DNA of 60,000 nt from Polytrichum commune. Lineage: Eukaryota > Streptophyta > Polytrichopsida > Polytrichales > Polytrichaceae. Where the stretch lies: assembly GCA_950295325.1 (NCBI GenBank), contig OX485804.1, forward strand, positions 14,572,001 through 14,632,000, in the 5' to 3' direction. How positions within the stretch are numbered: the stretch's first letter is position 1; the number at the start of each line of letters is the position of its first letter. The notes under the pieces are model-generated. The model saw only the letters and a list, made by a program, of their open reading frames with translations. It searched no databases and had not been told where the DNA came from. Shown piece after piece: positions 1 through 13,300 of the stretch. Both the position numbers and the translations under genes were made by a program.

Positions 1-888
1 ACCCCTACCTCCTTGTAGTGTTTAGTCTCATTAAAATTACTGCCCAAATCAACAGTTGCTAAATTATGAGACGCTTAACGCCTAATTAGAGGCCCATAAG
101 TGGTCGATAGATGATTTAAATGCACCACTATTCATCATAAAGGAAACTTTCAAGAAGGTTGCTACTAGGTATGTTGGATTTAAAAAAAAAACGGTTTCTT
201 GGACATGGAAGTGGTCCCATGTTGATATCATGAACATGACATAACCAAGCAATTAGATGATGTTCTCTTTCCAAAGAGAGAGGTTGGGGACTAAGAAACT
301 ATGATAAACTATAGCTTCTCGTCAAAAACTCTCCATAAATGGGGAATCCCGGAATCAAAGGAAAATTATGCTTGCATGATACCTAATCCCAATGAACACA
401 ACCAAGGAGTTGAACGATGTTATGAAATACGTGATCACAAGGAAAAAAAAAAGCTTCAAATTTTATATATTTTGACCTTCGTTAATAGTCTTATTATACA
501 TAAACAAGAGAGCATGTTTTCTCATGTCTCCAACATGCAATCACACTTGCTTTGGAGATATTCACGGAATGAAAGCCACATAGGTTTGTACACGACTTGG
601 ATAGAATTTGACAATCTTTTATCATGTGATTTACATATGAACTTTCATAGGTAAATGGAAGGTAAATGGAAGGTAAATGCACCTTATTTATGATACGACG
701 GAGTTCATGGAAGGACGCTCATATTGGAACTATTTTGGCAAAGACTAGTAAACATCTTTGACAACTTTGTAGAAAGTATAAGAACCTTTTTGAACCCAAG
801 ACAAGATGGTACTACTAGATCTTGGAGAAGTACCAAATTGCCTTGGACATTACATTTTAGGGCTTGAGGTTGGTGGGACTTGTGGCAC
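1..888. other. Intron 65 (partial), no recognised content
   Basis: This is the start of the intron after dynein exon 65. I looked for the next conserved dynein block (the stretch leading to the LGQGQ-type motif) on the minus strand and did not find it. Short open frames on either strand resemble nothing I know. There is a run of ten A residues near 181 and short direct repeats of GGAAGGTAAAT near 655-680. Confidence 0.6.
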
Positions 889-3800
889 CTGGCGGAAGCA
901 CCGTAGAAGAATCATCCGTTGTAGTTCATTGCACTTCTCCTCCCATTCACCTGGTAACTCCATGTCTTCGGGTTGGCTATTCTTGAACCAATCTAACCAA
1001 TTGGCATGCTCCGCTTGAAAGCTTGGTACCTATGCACATTTTGTAGGTTTAACGAAGAAGAAGAAGAAGAACTCCGGTCTCCGGAGGAGGCCGGAGTGAA
1101 TAAAGTGTCTGTTCATAGAACATCCTAGGCCATGCCTTATGGCAGTGGCGTTAGATGTAAGACTAGGTTTAACACATAATTTATAGACATTGACCTAGAT
1201 GGCTTGATATGAATCCTAGAGTGGACATAACATGTTGGGGCCACTTCACACACGAGACCGAGAGCCCGTGACCATTACACTTCAAGCACTCTCATTGGTG
1301 GAGAAGGCGGGGCCGGTCAAAGTTCGCTTCACACTATGCTTGAGGGACCAACGGAGTATGTGAATGCAAGATGGGATGTAAAGTCTACATGGATTCCTAC
1401 ATGGCATCAAATGGATTGTGTTTCATGGTCACTTGGACTATTCTCAGAAACCATCTCTTGGAGGTAGGCCTAACACAAAACCGGGAGACCATGGTATTCT
1501 GAATGTTCACAACCGTTGATTTATTCTATTTTAGCATGTGTGAGGACCTGCATGAATATAAATTCATTGAAATAGCATTTGGTTGAGGGCCCAATCACAT
1601 ATGACTTCACACTATACTTGAGGGTCCATAACCGCTACTTGATTTTGGAGGTGTCTTGGGACGGCCTTTGGACACTTTCTTTTGGGCTCTCACAATTTCA
1701 TGGTCACGACTCTTGGCTCGTGTGTGAAGTGGCCCTTACATTACTCAACCATGGGACCCCGCTCCCATTTTCAATCTACTCTTGGGTCCACACCCTCCAT
1801 CAATTTAGAAGAGATTATTATCTTCATGAAAAGTGCACCACCGTTAGATTATCCTTAAAATGAAGGAGGGTTCAAAGGAGATATTGGATTCAAGCTGAAC
1901 ATTAAAGAATCTTGAGACCTTGAGCAAACATTTTGAGCATAATGCCCGTGAGCCCGAGGGGGTGGACTGTTCATTGGAAACCGTAATGATGTGCGTGGGT
2001 CTCTATGAAATTAAACCCCCTTATATACGAGAAGTTTAAAAACAAAACAAAACAAAATGTATGCATACTAACAACAAACTAGAAAATGGACTCAAGTATT
2101 TGTACTAGTAAGCTTTTTTGATTGAATGTGATGAATGCCTCCATTCCATATACACAACATAAATCGTGCATTGAATAGGTTTTTATTAGATATAAATTCC
2201 ACTTTCAAATGAGAAAACCATTTTTCATTTTTCATTAATAGCATGTAATTTAACGATTGCATCAAACAAACAAGAGCACAATAACATTGCCACAATTTGG
2301 AGAGAAAAACTCAGGGAGCCATTAGCATTTCAAGAGCCTCTAATTTGTGAAAAATGTAGAAGCCAAATATGAACCCTAACAAGAGTGCACATGGTAAAGA
2401 TTGAGGACTAAACACCATATTACACCAATGGATGAAAACATGAACTAGATGAAATCAACACATCTATTGTCACTATTTCTTCTCACCTTTTAGGCTCTCC
2501 CTTGTGTACATCTACCTTTAGTAAAACATTCTTAATATCCTTTTTGAATATACACACTAGAGAAAAGTAATACCCCTCCCTTATGCATACCATGTGCACT
2601 TATACCTTAAATAACACCTCTTACACTCACATTAGTTCGTACGTGGTATGAAGAGTCCATCCCCTGGGCCTTGAGCCCAATTAGTGCCTTCCCATGGCTG
2701 AGTTTTGTTGTGGAGATGGTTCTTATGTACATCACGATACATAAAAAAAGTAAGAATAAAAAACCAATGTGATGACAACACATGATGAAATTTTCGCAAT
2801 TGCTTACAATATTCTCGAAAGGGGAGATGGTAGCAAGGCCGGTGACATTGTCCCATGCTTCCTCGCTAATCCAAGTGGGTGCGGGGTTTGGAGGTTGATT
2901 TGTGCGGTCAAGCACGGTGGCGCCTTTCAAAAAGAAACCCCACTCATCAACTTTGATCTCCCCGGAGAGTATCAAGATTTTTGACAAGATCTGCAATTCG
3001 ACAACCGTATCATTGATGATTAATTACACAACCTTGCAGATAAAAACGTAAACCGGTATATTTGGTCTTAACATGTTTAACATCCCATGTTACTTCTTAA
3101 GGAATAATCTATGCACCTTTTAGGTGACATGACATCCACTCCATACTCTTAATTAAATGTCAAATAGTAAACCATATGAAGAGGGATAAAAAAAATGATA
3201 AAATCGATTATATTTTCCCATAAAAGACCAAATGAAAAAACAAAAAAAGTCAAGGTGGACCCAAGTAGGCTTTAGCCCTATTACATAATCCCTCATATGT
3301 TGACTAACATGCACATTAAGAAGAGATGGTGAAACGATGTTGAAGTTAATGAACTTGGATGACATTCTTGTGGATTTGTAATTCTTATGTGTGGTAGCAT
3401 GGGCATTAGATAAGGTGTATGCATGCTTATTTTAGTTTGACAAAACTTGGTTGCACATGGAAAGGATCTATAAGTTAAACAACGGACCTTGTGGTGGGTG
3501 GGAGTCTACAAAAGATGGACATAAATGTGGAATGGTGGGGACTACTACATTGATTATCCTAATTAGCATGTGTCACTATTCAGAGATACGTTTAATTTAG
3601 GAGTTCAAGTTTTCATAACAAGGTTCAATAGGTTATTCATACAATATAGAACATAAATGACTTTGCTTGGTAATATATTATAATTTCATCAAATATGTAT
3701 AGGATTGAGTAACTTTGAATAGTAACACACACTAATTGGGATATTAGTGATTAAGTGTAGTGCCAAAGGTGGAGGAAACCATGAGGAAGGTGGGCGGGCA

Positions 3801-6800
3801 TGAAGCCAATATGGCGACATGGCACGGGCGATATGACAAAGTAGAGTAATTTAAATAAAAAGAATAAATTACTCATTTCTTGTTTAAAGCGCTCAATGGG
3901 GGCATGGTGGTAGGTCATGAGGGGCTTATGAATGTGGGCATAATGTATACATGTGCATGGTAGGTATGCATGGACATGGACATGGACATATGATTGCATG
4001 GGTGTACGAACATATGACATTGGATTTATCCAAGATATTGATTCATATGCACTACACCATTATGTTCACAAAGGGTCTAAACTAGATCCCTAGAGGTCTC
4101 AAAGTGTCCCACCTGCTAATTGCCAATATGAATTCATTCATTCAACATTAGTAGCTATTTTAAGTGAAAATATGTCTACATTATGACATGTTGAGTGGCA
4201 AATTGGGATACTTTAGATGATAGTCTTCTGAATTAGTGTGCAAGGGGAAAATAATTTTGAGCATACTAATGGAAAGTGTCATGTGTTTACATTTTAGTAT
4301 GCAAGAGAAAGATATTCTTATGCATACTCATGGCAAGTGTCATTTGTGCATACTTTAGTCAACTTGTAGATTGTTGTGTGACATAAACATCCACCTCATA
4401 AGACTATCGAACATACTCATACCAAGATATTAGCAAGCGCACTTGGACGCCAAGTGTCATGAGGTGACACTTATAGTGAAGTCACTAATCATCAATGTGA
4501 CCTAGCATATGCCTTAAAATAGGGTAAGTGACACTATTATGCATGTGACACTGAATACTATAACGGTGTAGTGCAACGGGTAGGGACAACAAAGGTCCAA
4601 GTAGTGCACTTAGGGCTGCTTCACACTATGGCCGTCCAAGTTGAGAGGCCATGGGATTGAATGGCCAAACTTTGTGGAGAGTCCAAAGAAATGGGCTGAA
4701 AATAGCCAATAAAATATAGGAATTGGAGCCTTCGGCCGGGCATAGAGTGAAGCCTCCAAAGTCCATGCACAAAGCCCAAACCTTTGGCTATGAATGCCCA
4801 TGGCCTCTCGACTTAAACGGCCATAGTGTGAAGTCTCCGAAGGCCAAGCCCAAAGTCCAAAGGACGAAGGAGCATCCCAACTTTATTCTTTGTTCAGAAT
4901 AAACCCTCTAATCCAAGGGCCAAGATCTTGTCAGCTTTTGATTTTGTTATGAAAAAAAATCGATGGCCTCTGGACCATAGTTTGGGTTTCCATTCCCATC
5001 CGACCCAAACTTCCTTCAAGAGTATGTCACCTTGGTCCAAAAATACTGCCATGTAGGCATTTTGGAGAGAGATGGCCTTTGGACTTTGACCTCTAGAGTG
5101 AAGGGTCAGGAGGCCGAATTCTTGATTTCTTGCAATATGATAGGTGGAAATTGACAGCCTCTTGACCTTCAGCCATAGTGTGAAGCGGCTTTTACATTTA
5201 TACTTCATGGGGTTTGTCAAGCCAGGAATTTCTAACCTGAAGTGAGAGGAGCAACTTGTGTTTCTCAAAAAGTCCTCGAGTGGTGTACTTGTACACTGCA
5301 TATGTATGATAATCAATAAGATTTTTAATCCGCTCCTGAATTTTGTCGGACCTGTACATCTATCCACCTTATCAAGAAACCTCAAATATTCAATTGAATA
5401 TTGCACACAAACATTATCTATCTGGAGCCTAAGTCGCCAAACTTCAATTTTGTGCATTTTCAACAACTCACAGTAAAAGAACAAGGAACTTTATAGAATA
5501 TTGGGTTGTGGTATTGGGACTGCACTATGTTGTCTAAATAGTGTGTGTATAGTAACTCCGAAAATCACACCATGGTTCTACAACAATCTCATCTTGACAC
5601 ATTCAAATGTGCGAAGATGAATGTCACTCTACTCGAGCGTGATGGTGGTGGATGACCTTCGAGACTATCTCATAATCACCACAATGATCAAAGACATTGC
5701 AGCCATATGCAAAGTCTTTGTAAGAGGGACCAAACTAAGAGTTTGGTGCCTCTTCGAGGGATTTTTTTAATTATGAGCTTGTTAGAGTTTCTTGGTTTTT
5801 GAAAGGTGGGTTTGAATTCTTTTGGCCTCCTCTTTCAATCCAAAGGATTGAGACAATACTAGGATTTATCGTAGGGTTTGACTCATGGGACCCGTTGTTT
5901 TGAATTCTAAATTGACTTGTGCAAGCTATTTTAGCCCTCCGAATCTAATACGACAACCTACAAAGCCACTTTCTTAATTGTTGAGTCCTAATCTTTTGAC
6001 ATGTAATTTCAAGCCTAAAAAAACTTGAGTGATTTTATGTTTAACCTCTCAAATTCACTTGAAGTTTGACCTTGAGACTTTACGGACAAGTCTAGGGTTG
6101 TCATTTAAAGGAACATCAACTACTTACTTGGTTGATTTGGCAATGGATATGAGAAAAAGCTCCGCATACGACTCCAATGAGAACTGGTACATGGGGTCGA
6201 TTGCTACAAGCTCGATAAGGATGAAGTAGAGGAGGGAAGCTCTCTCTGCACAAGGTTTGTATGCTGAACTGGCAACCTCAATTTTCTTAGCCGTCACTTC
6301 CGCAACCTCGAGAGATTCCTTCACCTTCTCCCAAGTAACCTGAGCCCAATCCATATGTGAGTTGCCATGACGCCATGGCTTCTTAATTCTTAATATCAGA
6401 GCAAATGCAATGATATATTATGCTCCTAAAAATAATCAAAGGAAAAGGAAACACAAATTATGACATCTAAACTAGGGTTGTCGCAATAGACGTGACATGA
6501 CATATTTTATGTTGATCGACATCCACTTTGATTTGCACCAAAATCTAACCAAATCAGGCCACTTTAGATAAGACTTTTGGTCCGGTTCAAATGTGTGTGG
6601 ACTTGACGGGATTGAAGTGGGCCTATGCAGATGTGATGGGGTCCAACTGGACCTCAACGCATATTGTAACAAACAACGATCACTATCTTGTTTTGCTGCA
6701 TTTTGAATTTTATTCTATTCAAACGAATTTTATTTGCAGAGTGGTGCATTTTCATTTTCCTTGGAGAGGTAATATGAAATCACCTTCCATTGCATGACGG

Positions 6801-7325
6801 ATGTCTAACCATGATCGGGACAGGGTGAAACCCATAACCTGGTGACATGATGCGTCAAAGAAGAAGATTGGTAGAGAAAGATTGAACCCTTCTTTCCTCA
6901 AATATGAGAACCCCAAGGTTGAACATCGACTTGAGTGACATCTGTGTGATAAAGTAATCTTCAAGTCAGAAATCTTGAACCTTTGATGTGTCCAAAGTTG
7001 CAATCAACTCAAGATTGTCCAGGAGAGGACCTTCAGCTGTAATCAAAAGTCGTAAGATATTGTCCTCACAGGCGGCTTGCGTTTTTTTACCATTCGAGAC
7101 TGTGATGATTAACTCATTGCGTTGCCTGTCCAAATCGGGCCTCTCTTTTTGCACAACGATGGTCAACAGCTGTTTCTCCAGACTGTCTTCCTTCACAGAG
7201 AAATTGATGATTGTGGTTTTGGTCGCGATTTCTGGTGCAAAGTGTGGGTTTCCAAGTTTTGTTGTGATGTAAAGCCTGAAGTTGAAGTTGTAATCCAACT
7301 CCTTGTCGCCGAGATTCAAGTATAC
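889..7325 (-). CDS. DNAH2: Dynein exons 61-65: start of AAA6 (residues 3619-3950, continues off the left edge)
   Basis: Exons: 6981-7325, 6128-6339, 5237-5351, 2808-2990, 889-1029. Exon 61 has [38 protein letters not shown] and [17 protein letters not shown]. Exon 62 has [20 protein letters not shown]. Exon 63 ([29 protein letters not shown]) supplies the conserved Leu-Phe-Glu-x-His-Lys block. Exon 64 has [20 protein letters not shown] and [10 protein letters not shown]. Exon 65 has [20 protein letters not shown] and ends MILLRCFRQ. Its donor at 888 is followed by about 890 bases in which I found no further exon. The remainder of AAA6 and the C-terminal domain must lie beyond the window. Confidence 0.9.
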
Positions 7326-10300
7326 CTGTCCAACTCTAATCCCTATTTTCAGTAATCTTGTTTGTAAAGTAGGAGATTTCTATGTGTTTCAACGTCCAGT
7401 AATGGTGTCCATTGGCACAGATTATTTTTAGAAAGTACTTTTGTGGACGTCATTCCCGTGTTTTCACCTCCAATAGTTTCCGCCCTCCATCCAAAGAAAA
7501 ATAACTGTGAAAGACTCAAGAGGCTCTATCATGTGTTCTTAATCAAAATCTTCAAATTTCATATGATCATGTGATCATGTGATATTTGTTCTCATAAATT
7601 CGGATGGAATCTTTAAGAGGTGACACTTGGGTAACAAGGAAATCTTTGATGGCGTTAGGTATTACATTGAGAGATATGTTCTATGCAGACATTTTGGCAT
7701 GGATTTGAATGACAAACCTTGCCACTTCGAATAACAAAGGCTTTGGTGAGGACGGGCTCAAGCGAAGGGTCAATTTCCTCCATGACATCTTGGAGTAACA
7801 CCGGCAACCCTGTTTGGATTGCGTTTTCTACAATTGACATCAAGTTGTCCATCTGCAATGTGATGTAATTACCATCATTATACTCAAACCAATAGGTAGA
7901 GGGGTCTTAAGTGGTTACTATTCCGGCTAGCCCACTTCTCATAGGAAATGAAACTCGCAATTAGTACGAGATGGTTAGCAAATCCAAATTAAGGCCGTAG
8001 CCACTTTCCTCATAAAGTTTGAAACTTATATGAATATCTCATTCATTATCATAAATATTTTTGTGTTTGTTAAATGGTCATATAGGTCTCCCACAATTAT
8101 GTTGACTACTGAGTCTAGAACGGGTAGCATGTTTTGAGCACGTAGTTCAATCTCTTTTAAGCACATGTCTTTTTGGAATCCGTTCTTGAAGCCACACCTA
8201 ACCACATACCACTCAAATAATGGTGTCCAATTAAGATCGGTAACCAAAATAGGCACGTCTATTTTAGACTTGAGCTCATGTGTGAACCCAATATGGGTTT
8301 ATGGATGTAAGCTATGGTCCAAGTGCTCTAGCCTCATGTCACATGTGCGAGCTCTTCCAACACTAATATGAACTACAAGTTGTAGACACTCTTAAATTGA
8401 TTTAGCAATACCATGAACACTCTTAAATTTCTCAACATAATAGACATTCTTCATTTCAACTGGTAGCAAGATGTGTATGCAAACTTATTCTAGTCTTCTT
8501 TTCACTTGAATCATTCTTTTTCTTTTTCAAAAACACTTTGAGCAATTACTTATTTGTTTTAGTAACCAATATCTCGATATGCCTCTTAATCATAATTAAG
8601 CTTGGCAACATATTATGACTATTCAAAACTTCCTTGGTTCTATAACCACGAAGTGGAGATGCATTTATGGTCTTGAGCTAAGGAGGAAGTTAGTTCCAAT
8701 GATAAAACAAGGGAGGAAGATGTCTTCTCAGTGTTCACACTATGAAGGTGATGATCAAGTTATAGTTGGAGGGTTTAGGCATCAAAATTATAGGCTTAGA
8801 AATGTAGCAAAGTTTAAACTACCAAGTTGTAAATTTATTCTTTTTTTCTTTCGCCAGCACATGTCCATGTTTCCAAAACATTAATCCAAAAGAATGTTAA
8901 ATTAGTCCAAGTTAAGAAATTAATAGGTTTTAGATGTGGGCTACTACAAGACATTAATGCTAAATTTTTTACCATTTTCAAATTCGATTCCATTGACGAG
9001 AGAAGAGGGTGAGACTTCAACCTGCAAATCCACAACTTCGAGACCTTTTGGACTTTCCATATTCTTCACCCACTTCTTTGCTTGTTCCTACAACACCATT
9101 TCACAATGCACACGTTATGTGTGAAAGTATTGATAACCATGACCATGGAGGATCTACATCATGAATTTGACAGTCCACCAACTTGTTAGTTGCAACACGA
9201 TGTCGGCAATCCAAAGATAATATCGAATCTCAACAACCACTAAGGATTACATGTTGTTGTTATATGGGTTACCATGAAACATATGAAAGTGTAAATTCCC
9301 TTTCTTCTACTATATGATATAGTCAAAATCAACTTTCTTCAAACCATGTTTTGCAAAAGATGATTCCGGAGTTACCCACAACTGTGAAAGAGTTTTTTAA
9401 ATGTTTTTTAAATGTTTTTTTTTTTTTAAATGTTTGAAAATATATGCAAGTTGTTAACCTGGGGGTCAATCATGAGAGGCCACCGATTACTCCGAGTTAC
9501 CATGACTCCATTCTCCGTGGAAAAAGCATCAGCAGGAAGACCTTGCAGGTTCCACTCTCTTACGTCCCCAGCATCAGAGAGGAAATTTACAAAAGTAAAT
9601 CCAGGTGTACTAGGTATCTCAAGCTTGAGAACCTGTTTAAAAATATATGTCAGTGTTAAGCGAATTCGCAGATGAGCCATAACACTTAATCAGAATCAGA
9701 GCTAACATGAGCACCCAGGCAATATTGGAGCAAGTGGTGTTTATTTAATCAAAACTGCTGCCATTGCAGATACAAGCAACTAAGCCAAGCACAGTGCCAA
9801 GAAACTCAAGGTGAATTGATGTAAGGTAGAGGGTGCTTAAACCAACACTCTAAGCTATTGCACATACATATGGCTACATGGTTGATATAAGCTATATATA
9901 TTCACATTAGTCTTTGTTCTAAACATAGGTATAAAGAAAGAAACAATATTTTTAGCTGCAATTAGACATTTGATGAATACTCAAAGTCAAAACCACTAGT
10001 TTCCTTAAACCAATATATAGGCCCCGTATATGACAACCTTGGATATGATGAGGACCCCCGCCTTCATTGCCTAGAACCAACACAACATAGTTGGGTACTA
10101 GACCCAAGCTAGATCAAAGACCAACTAATAACGGTGCGCAAAGCCACATGGCCACCTCCATGATCCCACCTACTTCGCTTGCTAATCCATCACCTTGCAT
10201 CTTGGGTACCAACCCCCTTCGTGCTTTGTGGGCCTACCTCTGTGACGTTGTGAATAGAATGGCTATAACCCCCCTTCATGTAATGTATAGAATGCCTAGA

Positions 10301-13300
10301 ATAGGCATTGACAAACCACCCTAAACCCACCTTGAACCAACCCAAGATAGAGTGGAGCCTATTACTTACCCTACATGAAGGACATGGAGGTCGTTATGAG
10401 GTGGCGCCACTAATGGCACCTAAAAGCGTCACTCCATGGGCCCATACACTCCTACACCGTGGGGAATACTTCAAAGTAGTAGAGTGTTGGTGATTGGGAG
10501 GCATTTATAGGTGTTGGTTTTGGGTGGGGTGTTGGTTTTAGCATCCTCTACCTTAGCGGCCACTTGCTAGGACTATGGTTGCTTACAAAAGATTGCTTGC
10601 CTACTACTCGTCAATGTATAAATACCTTGGTCTAGGTTGCTGTAGTTGCACTGATTGGCCTTTTTTTTGCCACACTACAATTTCCTTTTCCTATATACCC
10701 GACTATCTTCTATGTCTATTTACCCGGTTAAAATAATACAACGATTCATGGTAATTGTAACTAGCCTCTACTTTCTATTTGGATAGCAGTACTAATGTAA
10801 ATGGGCTTTAAATGGACACTTTCAACTTTGCACCCATTTCTCGTAGGACATGAATAATACAATTAGTGCAACCAGATTAGCAAATCTAAATTGTGTCAGC
10901 AGTCATTTTCCTTAGAATATTCAGATGCTCTCCTTCAAAGACCCTCATTTACAATCACAATTCTTCCTATTGGAAAGGCCCTTGTAGGGATACGAACCAT
11001 GAGTGATAGAGGGATCATATCTTCAAGGGGAGTATGAAGTAATGTGCATACTCATGGGATGTTCCATAGTATGTTTGATAAACATTCTTCAAACACATCT
11101 AATATATTTCCTCCAACAAAATTCAGTACCTTTTATTTATAAAAGAAGTTGAATCTCTCATAAATTTGACTCCTTTAGATTTTATTCCACCCTATATTTT
11201 ACTGCACCTGTTTCTTAGTATCTTTGATACCTTACAAAGAGTGATCTACTCGGGAGGAGAGGAAAGGGGCAAAGAATGGATTGATTTTCTGAACTAATTT
11301 TTCCTCACCTCAGACATCCACACGGCATTCACCAGTTGCTCACGATACTCCGTTGCAAAAGGCCCTGCATACGAAAGGAAAGCGGCCGCTACAAGGCAGT
11401 CACCAGGGAGTTTTTGAGTTCCGTCTTCCAAATTTATGATTGATGCCTCCCACCTTTCCTTTTCCCCCGCCAACCCTGATACAAGCTTCTCCGCTCGAAA
11501 AAGCTTGACCTACACTTACAAAGATCCGAGATAGTCATGGTAAGAGTTCTATTGATTTCTATTGAGTTCATGATAAGAGAACCGGAAAGTACACCAAATT
11601 TCTTGATTTGGTCTAGCTGACACTAACTCTTACAGTCCACCCTCGATAAATGTTACACTTATAATCGTTAACTCATTATATTTGTTAACAAAATCGTACT
11701 CCCCTCATATTGCTAACTAGAATGTTAACTATGTTAAATGTTAACAATAATTTACTCCCCTTTTTGTTAATTTGCCATTTATAAATGTTAACCTACTAAA
11801 TACATCCAATACTGTGTGATGACATTCATTACATTGACTAACAACCTTTCAAAGTGGCAAAAGCCACCAAATTTGACTTTTGTGATCAAATTATTTATCT
11901 AGACTATATTGATTCTTATTTTGTTTCATAAAAATAAAAGATTGATTTGATACACATATTTTATATATGATAACTTTGCAAAACTCTCCCTCCATAATTG
12001 TAATGAATTTATATTTGTTAAACATTCAAAAAGCTCCCTTTATAGCTGTTACAATGTTAACTCACTATAAATGATAGGAAAATTTTACTCCAGAGCCTAA
12101 CATTTATAGAGGGTGGATTGTACATACACCGACAATGTGAACTAGGTAATGGATGCAAGGAGCCTTGCCATGGGTTGTAGGAGATAACCATCCTATCGAG
12201 CTCTGGTAGTCGAGAGCTTAATTATGAGTGTTCATTACAACCGATGATAAGGCAACACGTGTTCAGTACCAAAGATAGTGGTCAAGCCATGGCATGGTCA
12301 TCAATTTTGGGTTTCTTTGTATCCAATCAAGAATATTAGATATGTCAACAAAAACCGCTTGACATGATTACTACGTGTGTTTAACTCATGTATTGGATAG
12401 GAGGCTCGTGTATATAGTATGTGCAAATTTCTCACCCACACTAATTTTTCTCTGTGCTAGTCATCCACCTATACTAAATGAGGTATCTGGTGTTGTATTC
12501 GAGGATGAAGGTCAGAAGAAAGTAGATTTTGACAATTTGTTTCGGAGAGGTTTTTGGGTTATCGGGAACGTTGTATTACATGTATCAAACATATGCCATT
12601 TATTTTCTATGGATCTATTATAAGTATATTTTCAATCTGTTTCATGAATTTAGACTGTGGCAGAGTTGGCTAAGTGCACACCTGCTTGGGCAACAACACA
12701 CATGGAAATATCACATGGCTAAATCAAGGACTTTTTGACACAGTTTCCAAGCGACAGTAGTTTAATCACTTGGACGAAATGGTAGATGGAAATAGTTCAT
12801 GAATCATCTCACATTGAGATCATCAAGTTCAGCCTCAAGTTCAGCCTTGGCATTAGTGGAATTGTCATATTTGTCTTTGAGTGTCTGCACTTTTGCCATA
12901 ATTTCTGCAAGTTGAGCCCTGCATTTCCAGCACACAATGTTCTCTAATTCATTACAATTTGCAGAATCTGAGGGTTTGGTTAGAAACAAGGTTTTCTTTT
13001 CAAGTATCAAATTGTTTGGAAAAGGTTAATTAAGGACATTTTCATTCAATGTGCACCAAGTATCAATAATGTACTGAGGCAACACCTAAGATTAAAAATG
13101 ACCTGCATTACCTTGCTCTTGCAAGAGAAGCTTCTTGCATTGCGAGGTTGTCTTGTGCGGCTTTGAGCTTTGCCTTTTTAGGAGCAACTTCCTTAGCTAT
13201 ATAACCATAGGACTCCATTGCACGAACCTGTACATTGGGGGTCTTGGAAATAACCAATCACCAGTATATATAATACCAACAACTTAATAAGAGCTATTAG

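Noticed and set aside
301-654. Plus-strand open frame of 117 codons
   Set aside because: It has no domain, no conserved text and lies inside a dynein intron.
4050-4573. Firm CACTA superfamily call
   Set aside because: The ends are CACTA-like, but no matching 3-bp target duplication flanks them, so I kept the call tentative.
4894-5484. Minus-strand open frame of 196 codons as a gene
   Set aside because: Only 5237-5351 is coding, as dynein exon 63 in a different frame; the rest is repeat and intron.
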